Below, in pieces: positions 47,622 to 58,452 of a stretch of DNA of 64,000 bases (positions are counted from its first letter, which is position 1; every line of letters starts with the position of its first letter). The notes under the pieces were generated by a model, which worked only from the letters and a program-made list of their open reading frames with translations, searched no databases and had not been told where the DNA came from. A program made the position numbers and the translations under genes. This stretch comes from Vibrio plantisponsor (lineage in GTDB: Bacteria > Pseudomonadota > Gammaproteobacteria > Enterobacterales > Vibrionaceae). The stretch is from NCBI RefSeq assembly GCF_013041605.1, contig NZ_JABEQC010000013.1:1-64000 (forward strand). Reading direction: 5' to 3'.

Positions 47622-48740
47622 ATGGCTACAGAAAATGTTTCTAGCGCTCCGGAAACAGCCGACCCGTGGGGAGCCGCTACACAGTCAGCAACCGATGCAG
47701 CGAACAGTGATCCTTGGTCAACAGCTACCAATGCAACCACTTCGGGTAGTGATTGGCTTAATGCCGCACAGGCGCAACCAGAGTCATTTGACTGGATGCA
47801 TCCATTCAAGGACGCCATTATCCCATTTGATAACTGGGTTGAAACGGCACTTAACTGGCTTGTGACACATGGACGCCCGTTGTTCCAAGCAGTCAGAGTA
47901 CCCATAGACTTTATTTTGAGTTCATTCGAAGGTGCGTTGGTTTCTACTCCAGCTCCTATCATGCTGCTCATACTATTTCTATTGGCATGGCAGTTTGCTG
48001 GGCCTCGTTTAGGCATTAGCTCCTTCTTCTCTCTATTAGTGATCGGTTTTATCGGTGCATGGGATGAAGCTATGGTGACATTGGCGTTGGTAATGACGTC
48101 CGTCTTTTTCTGTCTGCTGATTGGATTGCCAATGGGTATATGGCTTGCCAGAAGTAATACAGCCGCCAAAGTCGTACGCCCCATTTTAGACGCGATGCAA
48201 ACCACACCAGCATTCGTTTATTTAGTACCGATTGTGATGCTATTTGGTATCGGTAACGTACCGGGTGTCGTCGTGACGATTATCTTCGCCCTGCCCCCTA
48301 TTGTGCGTTTAACCATATTGGGTATTCAGCAAGTGCCAGAAGAACTGATTGAAGCAGGACACGCGTTTGGGGCAAATCCCAAGCAGATGCTTTATCGCAT
48401 TCAATTGCCGTTAGCGATGCCAACCATTATGGCCGGTATCAACCAAACACTGATGTTGTCGCTTTCTATGGTGGTAATTGCCTCGATGATCGCTGTCGGA
48501 GGGTTAGGACAAATGGTGCTACGCGGTATCGGTCGATTAGATATGGGACTGGCTGCGGTAGGTGGCTTAGGAATTGTGATACTCGCCATTTTGCTCGATC
48601 GAATCACGCAAAAAGTGGGTAACGAGAGCCACGATACAAAAACTCGCTGGTATCAAAAAGGCCCTGCGTCTTTTGTATACCGCATCAAACGGAAACTCAC
48701 ACATACCGAAGGAAACAAAAAACTAGGAGAACAGAAATGA
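47622..48740 (+). CDS. proW: Glycine betaine/proline ABC transporter permease
   Basis: A 372-residue permease. About 100 soluble, Ala/Thr/Trp-rich N-terminal residues (as in E. coli ProW) precede the membrane core with [57 protein letters not shown] and the EAA loop [33 protein letters not shown]. It starts 2 bases after proV and overlaps proX by 4. Confidence 0.95.
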   Translation: MATENVSSAPETADPWGAATQSATDAANSDPWSTATNATTSGSDWLNAAQAQPESFDWMHPFKDAIIPFDNWVETALNWLVTHGRPLFQAVRVPIDFILSSFEGALVSTPAPIMLLILFLLAWQFAGPRLGISSFFSLLVIGFIGAWDEAMVTLALVMTSVFFCLLIGLPMGIWLARSNTAAKVVRPILDAMQTTPAFVYLVPIVMLFGIGNVPGVVVTIIFALPPIVRLTILGIQQVPEELIEAGHAFGANPKQMLYRIQLPLAMPTIMAGINQTLMLSLSMVVIASMIAVGGLGQMVLRGIGRLDMGLAAVGGLGIVILAILLDRITQKVGNESHDTKTRWYQKGPASFVYRIKRKLTHTEGNKKLGEQK

Positions 48741-49744
48741 AATTAACATGGAAGACTTTGTTAACCAGCAGTATTGCTATGAGTTCAATTATGAGCGCAT
48801 CCGCATACGCTGCGTCTTTACCTGGTGAAGGAATTTCAGTCCAACCAGTACAGTCGACAGTAGCGGAAGAAACGTTCCAAACCCTTATCGTTAACAAAGC
48901 CATGGAAGCGCTCGGATACGAAGTTAAACCGACCAAAGAAGTGGACTACAACGTTGGTTACACCTCTATTGCGGAAGGTGACGCAACTTACTTAGCCGTT
49001 AACTGGGCACCACTACATGATGACAAATTTAAAGCTTCCGGCGGTTACGACAAGTTCTATCGTAAAGGTGAATATATCTCAGGTGCTGCTCAAGGTTATC
49101 TGATTGATAAGAAAACCGCTGAAAAACACAACATCACCAATATTGAACAACTGAAAGACCCAAAAATCGCCAAGCTGTTTGATGCCAATGATGATGGAAA
49201 AGCGGACCTAACAGGCTGTAACCCAGGCTGGGGCTGTGAAAGTGTTATTGAACATCAACTTGATGCTTTCGGTCTAAGAGACACCATCACACATAACCAA
49301 GGTAACTACGCCGCAATCATTGCTGATACCATCTCGCGCTACAAAAAAGGCGATTCGATTTTGTATTACACATGGACGCCATACTGGGTAAGTGGCGTAT
49401 TGGTTCCGGGTAAAGATGTCGTGTGGTTGGAAGTACCTTTCTCTTCACTTCCGGGTAATCGAGCAAACGTTGATACCGCCTTACCAAATGGTAAGAACTA
49501 TGGCTTCGAAATGAACTCAATGAAGATCGTCGCGAACAAGAAATTTGCTGAAGAAAACCCAGCAGCAGCGAAACTATTTGAAATCATGAAGCTGAACATC
49601 AACGACGTTAGTGCTGAAAACATGATGATGAGCCAAGGTCATAACTCGGCAAAAGACATCGAAGCACACGCGAATGGTTGGATCAAAGCGAACCAGAAAA
49701 CATTCGACTCATGGATTGAGACAGCTAAAAAAGCCGCTATGTAA
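48737..49744 (+). CDS. proX: Glycine betaine/proline ABC binding protein
   Basis: A 335-residue periplasmic protein: signal peptide ending SASAYA, then [28 protein letters not shown], and Trp-containing segments ([38 protein letters not shown]) that form the aromatic box for quaternary amines. [14 protein letters not shown] holds the disulfide Cys pair typical of ProX. Last gene of the operon, followed by a terminator. Confidence 0.95.
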   Translation: MKLTWKTLLTSSIAMSSIMSASAYAASLPGEGISVQPVQSTVAEETFQTLIVNKAMEALGYEVKPTKEVDYNVGYTSIAEGDATYLAVNWAPLHDDKFKASGGYDKFYRKGEYISGAAQGYLIDKKTAEKHNITNIEQLKDPKIAKLFDANDDGKADLTGCNPGWGCESVIEHQLDAFGLRDTITHNQGNYAAIIADTISRYKKGDSILYYTWTPYWVSGVLVPGKDVVWLEVPFSSLPGNRANVDTALPNGKNYGFEMNSMKIVANKKFAEENPAAAKLFEIMKLNINDVSAENMMMSQGHNSAKDIEAHANGWIKANQKTFDSWIETAKKAAM

Positions 49745-49803
49745 TGAAGTTCTATGAAGATGAAGCTCTGAGAAAATAGAGTTATCTGATTCTATTCGTC
49801 TAC

Positions 49804-49834
49804 GGGGTTACTGCCATTCAGTAACCCCTTTTCT
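49804..49834 (+). terminator. Rho-independent terminator after proX
   Basis: GGGGTTACTG / CAGTAACCCC stem with CCATT loop, then TTTTCT. Confidence 0.88.
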
Positions 49835-49857
49835 AAAACATAGCTTAGGAGGTTTAC

Positions 49858-50340
49858 TTGAGTACCCACGATGAAGTATTGATATCAATACGGCAAATTG
49901 TTCGTGCAATAGATCTGCATTCAAAGCAATTGAATAAGAATTTTGGCTTAACCAGTCCCCAATTACTGTTGATGCGGACTATTCAATCATCGCCAAAAAT
50001 GACGCTCCGTCAGCTCTCGAATAACAGCAACATGAGCCAAGCAACGGCGACCAGCATTCTTGATCGACTGGAAAAACGAGGTTTTATCAAGAGAGAGCGC
50101 GACACAAAAGACAAACGTAAAGTACATGCGGTCATTACCACCGCAGGTGAACAAGTGTTAGAACAAGCACCGCAACTACTGCAAGATAACTTCATTGAGC
50201 AATTTCAAGCCTTAGATCAATGGGAGCAAACGCAGATTCTATCGTCTCTCCAACGTGTTTCTCGCATGATGAACACTCCGGATATTTCACCGGAAGATCT
50301 GATACTTGCCATCGATCCGGAAAGCATTCACTTCTCGTAA
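49858..50340 (+). CDS. MarR-family regulator, CosR/EctR type
   Basis: A 160-residue winged-helix dimeric regulator: LTSPQLLLMRTIQSSPKMTLRQLSNNSNMSQATATSILDRLEKRGFIKRERDTKDKRK covers HTH and wing. N- and C-terminal helices for dimerisation are present. The TTG start is fixed by AGGAGG at 49847-49852, spaced 5 bases. CosR of vibrios and EctR of methylotrophs repress compatible-solute genes; the position just after proVWX and the palindrome before proV support that assignment, but a sequence comparison is needed to confirm it is CosR itself. Confidence 0.78.
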   Translation: MSTHDEVLISIRQIVRAIDLHSKQLNKNFGLTSPQLLLMRTIQSSPKMTLRQLSNNSNMSQATATSILDRLEKRGFIKRERDTKDKRKVHAVITTAGEQVLEQAPQLLQDNFIEQFQALDQWEQTQILSSLQRVSRMMNTPDISPEDLILAIDPESIHFS

Positions 50341-50609
50341 GGTCGTTAAAAATAGCCGTTGCTTGCTAGACTTTTGTAACACATTCACCTTTAAGCCCAT
50401 TTTTTAATCACTTACATAAGCATATATACCCAACGCCTTTCGAAAATAGCCATGCTTTTAAAAAGAATTATGGTAAGTTAACCACGCTAGGAGCAAGGCG
50501 GGATATTCATACATATCTATAATACACATGCCCGTTCTAATAATACGTTGCCAACAATACCCCGGCATCAATAATACTATTTACAACCTTGGCTAATCGG
50601 AGTTACACG

Positions 50610-51959
50610 TTGAGCGAATATCAAGACTTAGCACAACACATTGAAATGCTGGCGAAAGCAGATGATGACCAGCAGCAAATTAGCCTTCTAAATGAACTGG
50701 TCGAAAACGTTCTGGATTCAGGCTCCATCGCGCTTATTCTCGAAGCATTCCCCGTAGAGCAGCGTGTTCGAATGTGGCGTAGTCTGCCACTGGAAATGCA
50801 CATTGATGTACTGACAGAAATGCGTGCGGATGTACGTGTTTCCGTTATTAAAAGCCTTTCTGAGACAGAGCTAAAACTAACACTAGCAAAGCTGGATAAC
50901 TTATCTCTAATCGAATGGGAAGACTCACTTCCTGACGATATTGTTACCGAAGCCCTGCGTTTAATCAGCCGCGACGAACTTGAACTCTATGACCAAGCAA
51001 ACGAGTTTGGTGATGATGAGATTGGTCACTGGGCGGACAGAAAAGTCTACACCCTGCCCTTTAGCATTACTGTTGCCCGCGCAAAAATGCTGTTAGATAA
51101 GTACCACTATGAGTCGCCGCAGTATATTTTTCTGATCAACAAAAATAAGAAGTTCATTGGTATCGTCACCTATACCGACATCCTACTTGCTGACAGCGCA
51201 GAAAGAATAAAGACTCTCGTGCTAGAAGATACCTCAGTGATCAACGCGCATTTAACGCTTGCCGAAGGTGTTGAAGCTCTAGAGCACGCAACACAATCTC
51301 TTGTGCCAGTGGTTAATGATGACGGTACTTTAGTGGGTATCATCGACTGGCAGTTTGCACTCGGCACTCAGCGCGAGATTTACGAAGCCCGCTTGATGGC
51401 GGGTACGGGTATGGACGAAGGAGATGACCTTTTTGCGCCTATTCTGCGAAGCTCGAAACGACGCGGCGTTTGGTTAGGCATTAACTTAGTAACGGCAATA
51501 TTAGCTTCAATCACCATTGGTTTGTTTGAAGATGTTATCTCTGAAGTAGTAGCACTGGCCGTACTGATGCCGATTGTCGCGTCTATGGGTGGTATTGCAG
51601 GAAGCCAGACACTCACTCTGATGGTTCGTGCTATGGCGCTCAATCAGATCACCGTTGGTAACCGTCTCGCCTTACTGAAAAATGAAGTAGGAATCGGCTC
51701 AATCAACGGCTTACTCTGGGCGCTAATAATCGGTGCAATTGCGGCGTTATGGTTCCAGTCACCTTTGATTGGCGGCACGATTGCTCTGGCGATTGTGGTG
51801 AACATAGTCACGGCGGCCTTCTTCGGCGTACTTATTCCGATTATTCTCGACAAGTTTGAACTAGATCCTGCACTGGCAGGCTCAGTGATATTAACCACAG
51901 TCACTGACGTGGTTGGCTTCTTTGCTTTCTTAGGCACCGCAAGTCTTGTAATGCTGTAG
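50610..51959 (+). CDS. mgtE: Magnesium transporter MgtE
   Basis: A 449-residue Mg2+ channel. An N-terminal MgtE_N helical superfamily region (about residues 20-125), two CBS domains (about 130-255) that act as the cytoplasmic magnesium sensor, and five membrane helices with the selectivity region LMPIVASMGGIAGSQTLTLMVRAM. The TTG at 50610 is preferred: CGGAG is 7 bases upstream and the longer frame adds residues that overlap it. Monocistronic with a strong terminator. Confidence 0.92.
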   Translation: MSEYQDLAQHIEMLAKADDDQQQISLLNELVENVLDSGSIALILEAFPVEQRVRMWRSLPLEMHIDVLTEMRADVRVSVIKSLSETELKLTLAKLDNLSLIEWEDSLPDDIVTEALRLISRDELELYDQANEFGDDEIGHWADRKVYTLPFSITVARAKMLLDKYHYESPQYIFLINKNKKFIGIVTYTDILLADSAERIKTLVLEDTSVINAHLTLAEGVEALEHATQSLVPVVNDDGTLVGIIDWQFALGTQREIYEARLMAGTGMDEGDDLFAPILRSSKRRGVWLGINLVTAILASITIGLFEDVISEVVALAVLMPIVASMGGIAGSQTLTLMVRAMALNQITVGNRLALLKNEVGIGSINGLLWALIIGAIAALWFQSPLIGGTIALAIVVNIVTAAFFGVLIPIILDKFELDPALAGSVILTTVTDVVGFFAFLGTASLVML

Positions 51960-51980
51960 TTAAACAAGCAGTAAGATGTG

Positions 51981-52008
51981 AAAAAGGTCAGAACACTCTG
52001 ACCTTTTT
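51981..52008. terminator. Bidirectional terminator between mgtE and PepSY gene
   Basis: AAAAAGGTCAGA / TCTGACCTTTTT with ACAC loop between convergent genes. Confidence 0.92.
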
Positions 52009-52057
52009 TCATCCATTTTCCGCTGAGTCTTTTAACTTGAGTGCAAGCTAGTTCACT

Positions 52058-53488
52058 TTAACGCAAAGCCAAACGCAGCTTTTCCACCCTGCTGAACAAC
52101 AGCCAGTCCAACATCAATGTGATGACGATAGTGATACCACCTAATGGGAAAAGGACGGCCAGTAAAATCAGCGTCACCAAACCTGTCTTCCAAATACCTG
52201 AAGTAGCAAACCGAGGCGGCACGCCTAAAGCTGCACTACCTGACGGCCGACGAATCCACCACATCACAATAGCTGTCAGGGCAATAACGATAAGCGCCAG
52301 ACAAAAGAACACGTTTAACCCTTTATTTAAGCTACTTAAATCGCCTTGGTGCAATGACACGCCAGCGGCCATCGCTTTGGCGTAAAGAGTGTAATCAGCC
52401 CAAGTGACATCCACCAGCAAGTTGCCCGTGTATTGATCAAAGTGAGAAGTGCGATCGTTTCGCGGGTCTGTGATATCGCCAGCCATAGTATTAGCAGCAA
52501 CCGTGTACACCCCTTTCTCTCCATTAGGAAAATAAACACGGTATTGAGTGAAACCGAGCTGTTCTGCTTTAGCGACAATCTTATCCACGTTGATAGAACC
52601 GTGAGCCATTTCAGGCATCTCCATGTTCATTGCAGAGTGATCGTGCGCGACCGCAGATTCTGGCATTGGTGCTTGCTCTAGGTTCCATGGCATCTCTTCT
52701 TCAGCGCCATGATTAAGACTGGCGTGAGTCAATGTCGACTGTGGTTTTTCACCCCACGTGTAGTAAGTCGGGAAAGTATTCCACGCCTGAACTAATGTTT
52801 TCCCCCAGATACCTGTCCAAGAAAGTCCCGATATGAGGAAAAACAGCAGCACAACAGACAGTACTCCGCCAAGGTTTGCGTGCAAGTCACGCATAAACAC
52901 TCTCGTGCCTTGAGTCATTCTCAGCTTGAGAAATCCGGCTTTAGATGCGTTGTCACGTGGCCACCACAAGTACAAACCTGTTACTAGCAGAAGCAAACCC
53001 AAACTGGCTGCGACTTCAATTAAATAGTCCCCTAGGTCACCCATCAATAAGGTGGCATGAATTTCATTGGCCAGCGAATACCAGCTTTCGCCTCTATCAA
53101 TAGTACCGAGAACTTGTCCAGAATATGGGTCTACCATTGCGAAAAGATTGACCCCATCCGGCGTGCGTACCGAAACCTTATTCGCCAGATCATCAGCCTG
53201 CGAGGGAATAAACTGAGTAACAACATAATCTGGGTAACGCAGCTGCACCGCCGCAACTTGTGCCGATACCGCTAATTCATGATGTTGTGGGGTTACGACT
53301 AATAAATCGTGATAGCGGGCTTGTTCAATTTCATCATCGAACAACATCACTAGGCCTGTCAGAGACAAAATCAGAATAAATGGGATAACAAAAAGACCCG
53401 CATAAAAATGCCAGCGCCAAGTCATAAAATAGAGTGATTTTGCCCGAGAAGTCGCTTTGGGCTGAGGAGGTGTTGAGTTTCTCAACAT
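52058..53488 (-). CDS. PepSY-associated TM-helix membrane protein
   Basis: A 476-residue inner-membrane protein with four main membrane helices (WRWHFYAGLFVIPFILILSLTGLVMLFDD, then LIEVAASLGLLLLVTGLYLWWPRD, LGGVLSVVLLFFLISGLSWTGIWG and a C-terminal pair) and PepSY-like periplasmic parts. A His/Met-rich loop (AHDHSAMNMEMPEMAHG) could bind metal. Such proteins are often iron-regulated and are proposed ferric-siderophore reductases or haem-linked redox proteins. AAGGA precedes the ATG at 53488. A candidate Fur box is 58 bp upstream. Function not established by sequence. Confidence 0.82.
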   Translation of the reverse strand: MLRNSTPPQPKATSRAKSLYFMTWRWHFYAGLFVIPFILILSLTGLVMLFDDEIEQARYHDLLVVTPQHHELAVSAQVAAVQLRYPDYVVTQFIPSQADDLANKVSVRTPDGVNLFAMVDPYSGQVLGTIDRGESWYSLANEIHATLLMGDLGDYLIEVAASLGLLLLVTGLYLWWPRDNASKAGFLKLRMTQGTRVFMRDLHANLGGVLSVVLLFFLISGLSWTGIWGKTLVQAWNTFPTYYTWGEKPQSTLTHASLNHGAEEEMPWNLEQAPMPESAVAHDHSAMNMEMPEMAHGSINVDKIVAKAEQLGFTQYRVYFPNGEKGVYTVAANTMAGDITDPRNDRTSHFDQYTGNLLVDVTWADYTLYAKAMAAGVSLHQGDLSSLNKGLNVFFCLALIVIALTAIVMWWIRRPSGSAALGVPPRFATSGIWKTGLVTLILLAVLFPLGGITIVITLMLDWLLFSRVEKLRLALR

Positions 53489-53545
53489 GAGCTTTCCTTT
53501 TTGTGTAACGCACCCAGATAGAGTGCCTGAAGAGTGACTTTTATT

Positions 53546-53564
53546 GATTATTAGAATGATTCTT
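53546..53564. promoter_or_regulatory. Candidate Fur box upstream of PepSY gene
   Basis: GATTATTAGAATGATTCTT agrees with the 19-bp Fur consensus at 13 positions by my count. It sits in the promoter area of the minus-strand gene. Confidence 0.5.
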
Positions 53565-53682
53565 TTATGGGCGCGTACTATACCAGCCACAGTCAGAAAT
53601 AACATCGATAATACATATCATTTACAACACAGCTTCTTGTAAAACAGCTGCCATACACTTCTTTCTCACGGCTTCTTGAACA

Positions 53683-53709
53683 CAAAAAAGGTAGCCATTT
53701 GGCTACCTT
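53683..53709 (-). terminator. Terminator of cybC
   Basis: AAGGTAGCC / GGCTACCTT stem with 4-base loop; on the minus strand it is followed by a run of Ts. Confidence 0.88.
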
Positions 53710-53753
53710 CGATATTCTCATTTAATGCTGTTGAGCATACTAATTTGTGGCTA

Positions 53754-54140
53754 TTAGCCAAACAAACGCTGCCAAATACTTGGGTTACGTTTGTCATGGT
53801 ACTCCTCACGAAGACCATCGATTTGTTTCAATGACTCTTTTGCTGCTTCGAACTGACCCGCTTGAAGTTCAGTTTCAATCTTCTCTAGAGCAACCGTCAA
53901 CTTGTTGAAGCCTTCAAGATAGATGTCTTTTTTCTCCGGTGGGTAATCGCCCTGCTTCGCTTGCTCAACCAGTTGATTTAAATCGATGATTGGTTGCTGC
54001 ATCTCTTCAATAGTCTGAGCCTGCGCAGCTTGTTTGAATGTTTGTTTCATTTGCTTCATTGTCGCTTTGAGATCAAAGTCAGCAGCAAACAGTTGAGTTG
54101 AGAGCAACAACCCTAGGCCAATGGTTAATAGTTTTTTCAT
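53754..54140 (-). CDS. cybC: Cytochrome b562 family protein
   Basis: A 128-residue periplasmic four-helix-bundle protein. After the signal peptide (MKKLLTIGLGLLLSTQLFA) the mature chain begins ADFDLKATMKQMKQTF, with a Met in the place of the haem-ligand Met7, and ends EEYHDKRN with the candidate His ligand. Length matches soluble cytochrome b562. If both residues are retained it binds one non-covalent haem. Physiological electron partner unknown. Confidence 0.83.
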   Translation of the reverse strand: MKKLLTIGLGLLLSTQLFAADFDLKATMKQMKQTFKQAAQAQTIEEMQQPIIDLNQLVEQAKQGDYPPEKKDIYLEGFNKLTVALEKIETELQAGQFEAAKESLKQIDGLREEYHDKRNPSIWQRLFG

Positions 54141-54195
54141 TTACTTTCTCTTCCGTGTTCGCCTTACTTTTTACAGTAAGCCAGAATCGTTATTG

Positions 54196-54945
54196 TTATT
54201 TATACCAGTCCGCAAACTCTTCTATTGGCTCTCTTCCTCGAAGTGCCAAAAAGTTTAGGAACTGCTGTGCACTATGAGTAATTACTTGCTTGGAATCAAT
54301 ACCAACATTGTTAAGAAGTTGTTCTGCCTTCGTCAGCACACCGACATCTTGGCAAAAGTGGGCATCACTGCCAGTTGTTATCCAAGCGCCTAATCGCTTT
54401 GCAACTTCCGCAATTTGATAGCAGCGGTCGACGCTGCCTACTCGGCTGTGACCTTTCAAAGTGCTGTTATTGATTTCAATTGCCACGTTGTGCTCAACCG
54501 CACAAGCAATCACAGCTTCAAAATCAAAATCATAATTTGGATTACCTAAGTGACCTAAAGCGTCAACACGTCCGCCTCTGATAACATTGAGCAGTGCCTG
54601 AGTATGATCTTCTTTACTAGAAGGTCTAAAAACCGCTTCATGAAAACTCGCAATCACCCAATCCAGTTTTTCATCCAAGGTAGGATGGATATCCACTTCA
54701 CCTTCAACGTTCATAATGTTGGATTCAATACCGCGAATAATCGCCACCCCTTCCAAGAAACGCGGAACAACACGCTGGTTGGCAAAGAACCAGTAATGAG
54801 GCGCTCCAGGCATAGTTTCAGCGTGGTCAGTCATACAAAACATTGCGAGATTATTCTGCTTTGCCAGTTTGGCATTTTCAATCAGGGTACTGTATGCGTG
54901 ACCGCTAGCGTAAGTGTGGGTATGGGTATCTACTTCGAGTTTCAT
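54196..54945 (-). CDS. ycdX: PHP-domain phosphatase YcdX
   Basis: A 249-residue trinuclear-zinc PHP-family phosphoesterase. Metal-binding motifs: [15 protein letters not shown] at the N-terminus, [38 protein letters not shown] and [12 protein letters not shown]. Length and motif order match E. coli YcdX. The natural substrate is not settled. It is 55 bp upstream of cybC on the same strand; cotranscription is possible. Confidence 0.92.
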   Translation of the reverse strand: MKLEVDTHTHTYASGHAYSTLIENAKLAKQNNLAMFCMTDHAETMPGAPHYWFFANQRVVPRFLEGVAIIRGIESNIMNVEGEVDIHPTLDEKLDWVIASFHEAVFRPSSKEDHTQALLNVIRGGRVDALGHLGNPNYDFDFEAVIACAVEHNVAIEINNSTLKGHSRVGSVDRCYQIAEVAKRLGAWITTGSDAHFCQDVGVLTKAEQLLNNVGIDSKQVITHSAQQFLNFLALRGREPIEEFADWYK

Positions 54946-55220
54946 TTTTCTTTCCTTACATCACGATATACGCAGTGTATCAGTCCCACTCTGAACTACA
55001 ACCGTACAGCATAAGTAAAACTAGATGAATATCAGCCCACACCTGATTACAAGTCAGATTGACGGTCATTTTGCTTTGTGCTTCGGGTGGGAGATTACAA
55101 ATAGAAAGCTTAATAAGTTAATGATTTTGTGAAATTTTCAATAACTATTTTTACGGATATTTTTTGCAACTTTTCTAAGTTCGACAATACTTATACAACC
55201 ATTTGTTGAAGGGATTCTGC

Positions 55221-58094
55221 ATGAAGCGCCGCTACTCACTCAGTATTCACATTAGTACTCTTTTTTTCATATTAACGGCTATTGTAGGAGCGGTACTGAT
55301 TAGCATTAGCTCTCACCATGCAAAACAGCTACTCAGTGGCAGCGCTCAAGAGTTGAGCCAAGAAAACAGTCGCAAACTAGAATCGACTTTTCAAAAAAGC
55401 ATCGCGCCTATTTTGTCCACCTTAGATTTCATGGCTTACAGCAGTTTCATCGATGATAACGAGCCACCCTCAGAACGAGCTCGTTGGCTTTCATCAATGC
55501 GCTTATTGTTTGAACGTCAGGCCAGCTTAGTGGCGTTGTATTTCGGCAATGAAGATGGCGATTTCACCATAGTTCGCCCCTTGTTTGACAGCCAATCCAG
55601 AGAACGCGTTAATGCGCCGGATACCGCCCGCCTATTCATTAACTACACCAAGATGGATGGTACCAACGAATACATTTTCTTCGACCAAAACCTCCTTCGA
55701 GTAGGATATGTTAATCATCAAGGCAACCAGTTCGACCCACGGACGCGACCTTGGTACACCTCTGCGGAAGAAGATGATGTGATTCGTTTAACGGAACCTT
55801 ATGTGTTCTATCTGTTTCAAACTCCAGGCGTCACACTGTCACGCAGATCCGCAGATGGTCAAAAGGTCGTAGGTGCCGACTTTACGCTGGATTCGCTTTC
55901 ACAAGAGCTTTCTCAAATCGGCTACTCGCAAAATGCTAAGCTGGCACTGTTTGATCACCAGTTCCGAGTATTAGCTCAGCACAATACGTCATTAAGTCTG
56001 TCTGATGATGAACAAACGACTCAGCAGAAATTAAACAACAGCATCTTTACCCCTGTCGCCAACCGAATCAGCAGTTCAACCTTGTATGAAACCGTTGAGC
56101 GTGACGATGAATCTTGGTCTGTCACTCTGACCCCTGTTGCTTTAAGCCCAAGCATTCATTTGCTTTTAGCCGATGCCACTCCGCAGGACGACTTGATCGC
56201 CAGCTTGCTTTCAATGCGAAACAAACAACTGCAAGCCGCCTTTGCACTGATGGCGATTTGCTTTACCGCGGTATGGATTATCTCTGCTCGCCTCGCGAAA
56301 CCATTAGTGAACTTAATGGAGCTGACAGACAACATTACCCGCTTCGAATTCAAGAAAACTCGTTATCCAAAAAGTGTGATTAGGGAGGTGGCGAACCTCA
56401 CGAAATCAATAGAGCTGATGGAACACACGCTACACGACTTGCTAAGGCTTCTTCGTGATACCGCGTCGAATCAGGAATTTAGTGTGTTGGCAAAAACCAT
56501 CACCCATCAGAGTTATCTGGTCACACGCGCCGAGACGATTCAACTTTACACCTACTCTCCTGAAAAAGAGACGTTCACCAACGTCGCAGACCACGCCATC
56601 ATTCCATTTAAAATCGACCTAAACTCGTTGATTACAGGAACGCCGTGGTTAATGGCAGAACTCAATAAAGGAGAAACAGTTCATTTAACCCGAAGCGACA
56701 ATATTTTGAAGAAGCATCAGGACTGTCTGTACAACTCGGATATCTATTTCTTTCCGCTGCTTAACCGTCAAAAACAGCTAGTTGGCGTATTAAATCTGGG
56801 GTACGAGCGCGCCATTACTTCAGAGCAATATGACAAGCATGCCTTCTTGCGAGAGCTTTTAAGCTTTGCCGAAATTGCCAAAGACAACATCGACAAGATT
56901 CAACAACAAAAAGACATGTTGAATGCCTTCGTTACCCTTATCGCATCCGCCATCGATACCAAATCCCCGTACACGGGAGGTCACTGCCAACGTGTACCAG
57001 CACTGACCAAGATGCTGGCAGAAGTCGCAGACAAAGATACTCACTACTACCGCAATTTCTCAATGACTAAGCCGCAGTGGGAAGAACTCAATTTAGCGGC
57101 TTGGCTACACGACTGCGGCAAAGTGACCACTCCTGAATACGTAGTGGACAAAGCGACGAAACTCGAAACCATTTATGACCGAATACATGAAGTTCGTATG
57201 CGTTTTGAATTACTGAAAACACAGGCCGAAGCGGATTACTGGCAAGGCGTTGCTTTGGGGGGCGATGAAAGCCAGCTTAAAACGACCTTGACTCAGACTC
57301 AGCACTCATTGGATGAAGACTTTGCTTTCGTTGCTAAATGCAACATCGGCGGTGAATACATGTCTGATGAAGACGTTGCCCGATTAGAGACCATTGCGCA
57401 AAAACAGTGGAAGCGAACCCTTGACGATCAATTGGGTATTTCATGGATTGAGGCACAACGAGCGGGAGAAAAACAACCATTGCCAGTGATGGAAAACCTC
57501 ATCGCGGACAAACAAGTTCACCAAGTAAAATGGGAAGCGAACAACAATCCGAAAAACACATGGCAAGAACCTTTTGTTCTTCAGCCGGGCGAATACCAAT
57601 ACAACCGTGGCGAGTTATACAACCTCTCAATTCGTGGTGGCACATTGAATAGCGAAGAGCGCTTTATGATTAATGACCATATAGTGCAAACCATCACTAT
57701 GCTGCAGCGTTTACCCTACCCTGAACATCTTAAGAATGTTCCTGACATTGCAGGTGGTCACCATGAACGTATGGACGGTAAAGGTTACCCGAGAGGCTTA
57801 CACGAAGAAGAACTTTCTGTTCAGGCAAGAGTTATGGCTATCGCGGACGTGTTTGAAGCCTTAACCTCCAATGACAGACCTTACAAACAGGCCAAAACCA
57901 TTGATGAATCGATCTCAATCATGACCAAAATGGCAACCTCGGGACACATCGACCCGAAACTTTATCTGCTCTTTCTAGAACAGGATGTGTACCAGAAATA
58001 CGCCGACATGTTCTTGGAAAAATTCCAGCACAGTGACATCGATAAAGAAGAACACATCAAAACAGTGAAAGCGTATATGAAACAGCAATTCTAA
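55221..58094 (+). CDS. HD-GYP cyclic-di-GMP phosphodiesterase with periplasmic sensor
   Basis: A 957-residue membrane sensor. Membrane segment at residues 10-32, a periplasmic double-Cache-like domain (RTRPWYTSAEEDDVIRLTEPYVF), second membrane segment near 340, HAMP-like linker, a GAF-like region (about 420-560), then the HD-GYP domain: TGGHCQRVPALTKML, HDCGK (His630-Asp631) and HHERMDGKGYP (GYP at 855-857). About 150 residues are inserted between HDCGK and the rest of the domain, where typical HD-GYP proteins have about 50-60 in total. Likely hydrolyses c-di-GMP. The ATG at 55221 has GAAGGGA 7 bases upstream, better than the TTG at 55203. Confidence 0.88.
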   Translation: MKRRYSLSIHISTLFFILTAIVGAVLISISSHHAKQLLSGSAQELSQENSRKLESTFQKSIAPILSTLDFMAYSSFIDDNEPPSERARWLSSMRLLFERQASLVALYFGNEDGDFTIVRPLFDSQSRERVNAPDTARLFINYTKMDGTNEYIFFDQNLLRVGYVNHQGNQFDPRTRPWYTSAEEDDVIRLTEPYVFYLFQTPGVTLSRRSADGQKVVGADFTLDSLSQELSQIGYSQNAKLALFDHQFRVLAQHNTSLSLSDDEQTTQQKLNNSIFTPVANRISSSTLYETVERDDESWSVTLTPVALSPSIHLLLADATPQDDLIASLLSMRNKQLQAAFALMAICFTAVWIISARLAKPLVNLMELTDNITRFEFKKTRYPKSVIREVANLTKSIELMEHTLHDLLRLLRDTASNQEFSVLAKTITHQSYLVTRAETIQLYTYSPEKETFTNVADHAIIPFKIDLNSLITGTPWLMAELNKGETVHLTRSDNILKKHQDCLYNSDIYFFPLLNRQKQLVGVLNLGYERAITSEQYDKHAFLRELLSFAEIAKDNIDKIQQQKDMLNAFVTLIASAIDTKSPYTGGHCQRVPALTKMLAEVADKDTHYYRNFSMTKPQWEELNLAAWLHDCGKVTTPEYVVDKATKLETIYDRIHEVRMRFELLKTQAEADYWQGVALGGDESQLKTTLTQTQHSLDEDFAFVAKCNIGGEYMSDEDVARLETIAQKQWKRTLDDQLGISWIEAQRAGEKQPLPVMENLIADKQVHQVKWEANNNPKNTWQEPFVLQPGEYQYNRGELYNLSIRGGTLNSEERFMINDHIVQTITMLQRLPYPEHLKNVPDIAGGHHERMDGKGYPRGLHEEELSVQARVMAIADVFEALTSNDRPYKQAKTIDESISIMTKMATSGHIDPKLYLLFLEQDVYQKYADMFLEKFQHSDIDKEEHIKTVKAYMKQQF

Positions 58095-58452
58095 ACCGGT
58101 TAATAGAGTCACAAATTTAGGCTCTATGATCAGTGAAGAATGAATTTATGGTTACAAATCGAACAAAAGTTAATCGATTGCGCGATCAATAGTTGATGTG
58201 TGTCAAATTGTCGTAGACAATACCGACCTCGTGTTGGTTTGAAGTCACATTTTGATACCAAATCAGCCATGTCCCGATGTCCAATGTAAAATAATGACAT
58301 TGAGTACAAAGGGCGTTTCGGTTTTTCTAATTACAGAAATAGACAAAACCAATTACTTATTTGTGCATTGCGCTGCTAGGGTAAGCCATTGCTAAATATA
58401 CCCAAACAACTCCATTGGTTTTTGGGCACACCTAGTTTCTAAGGGAAAGAAG
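58095..58452. other. zwf upstream region
   Basis: 358 bp. Holds the zwf promoter; no ORF or RNA gene seen. No strong terminator for the HD-GYP gene was recognised. Confidence 0.4.
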
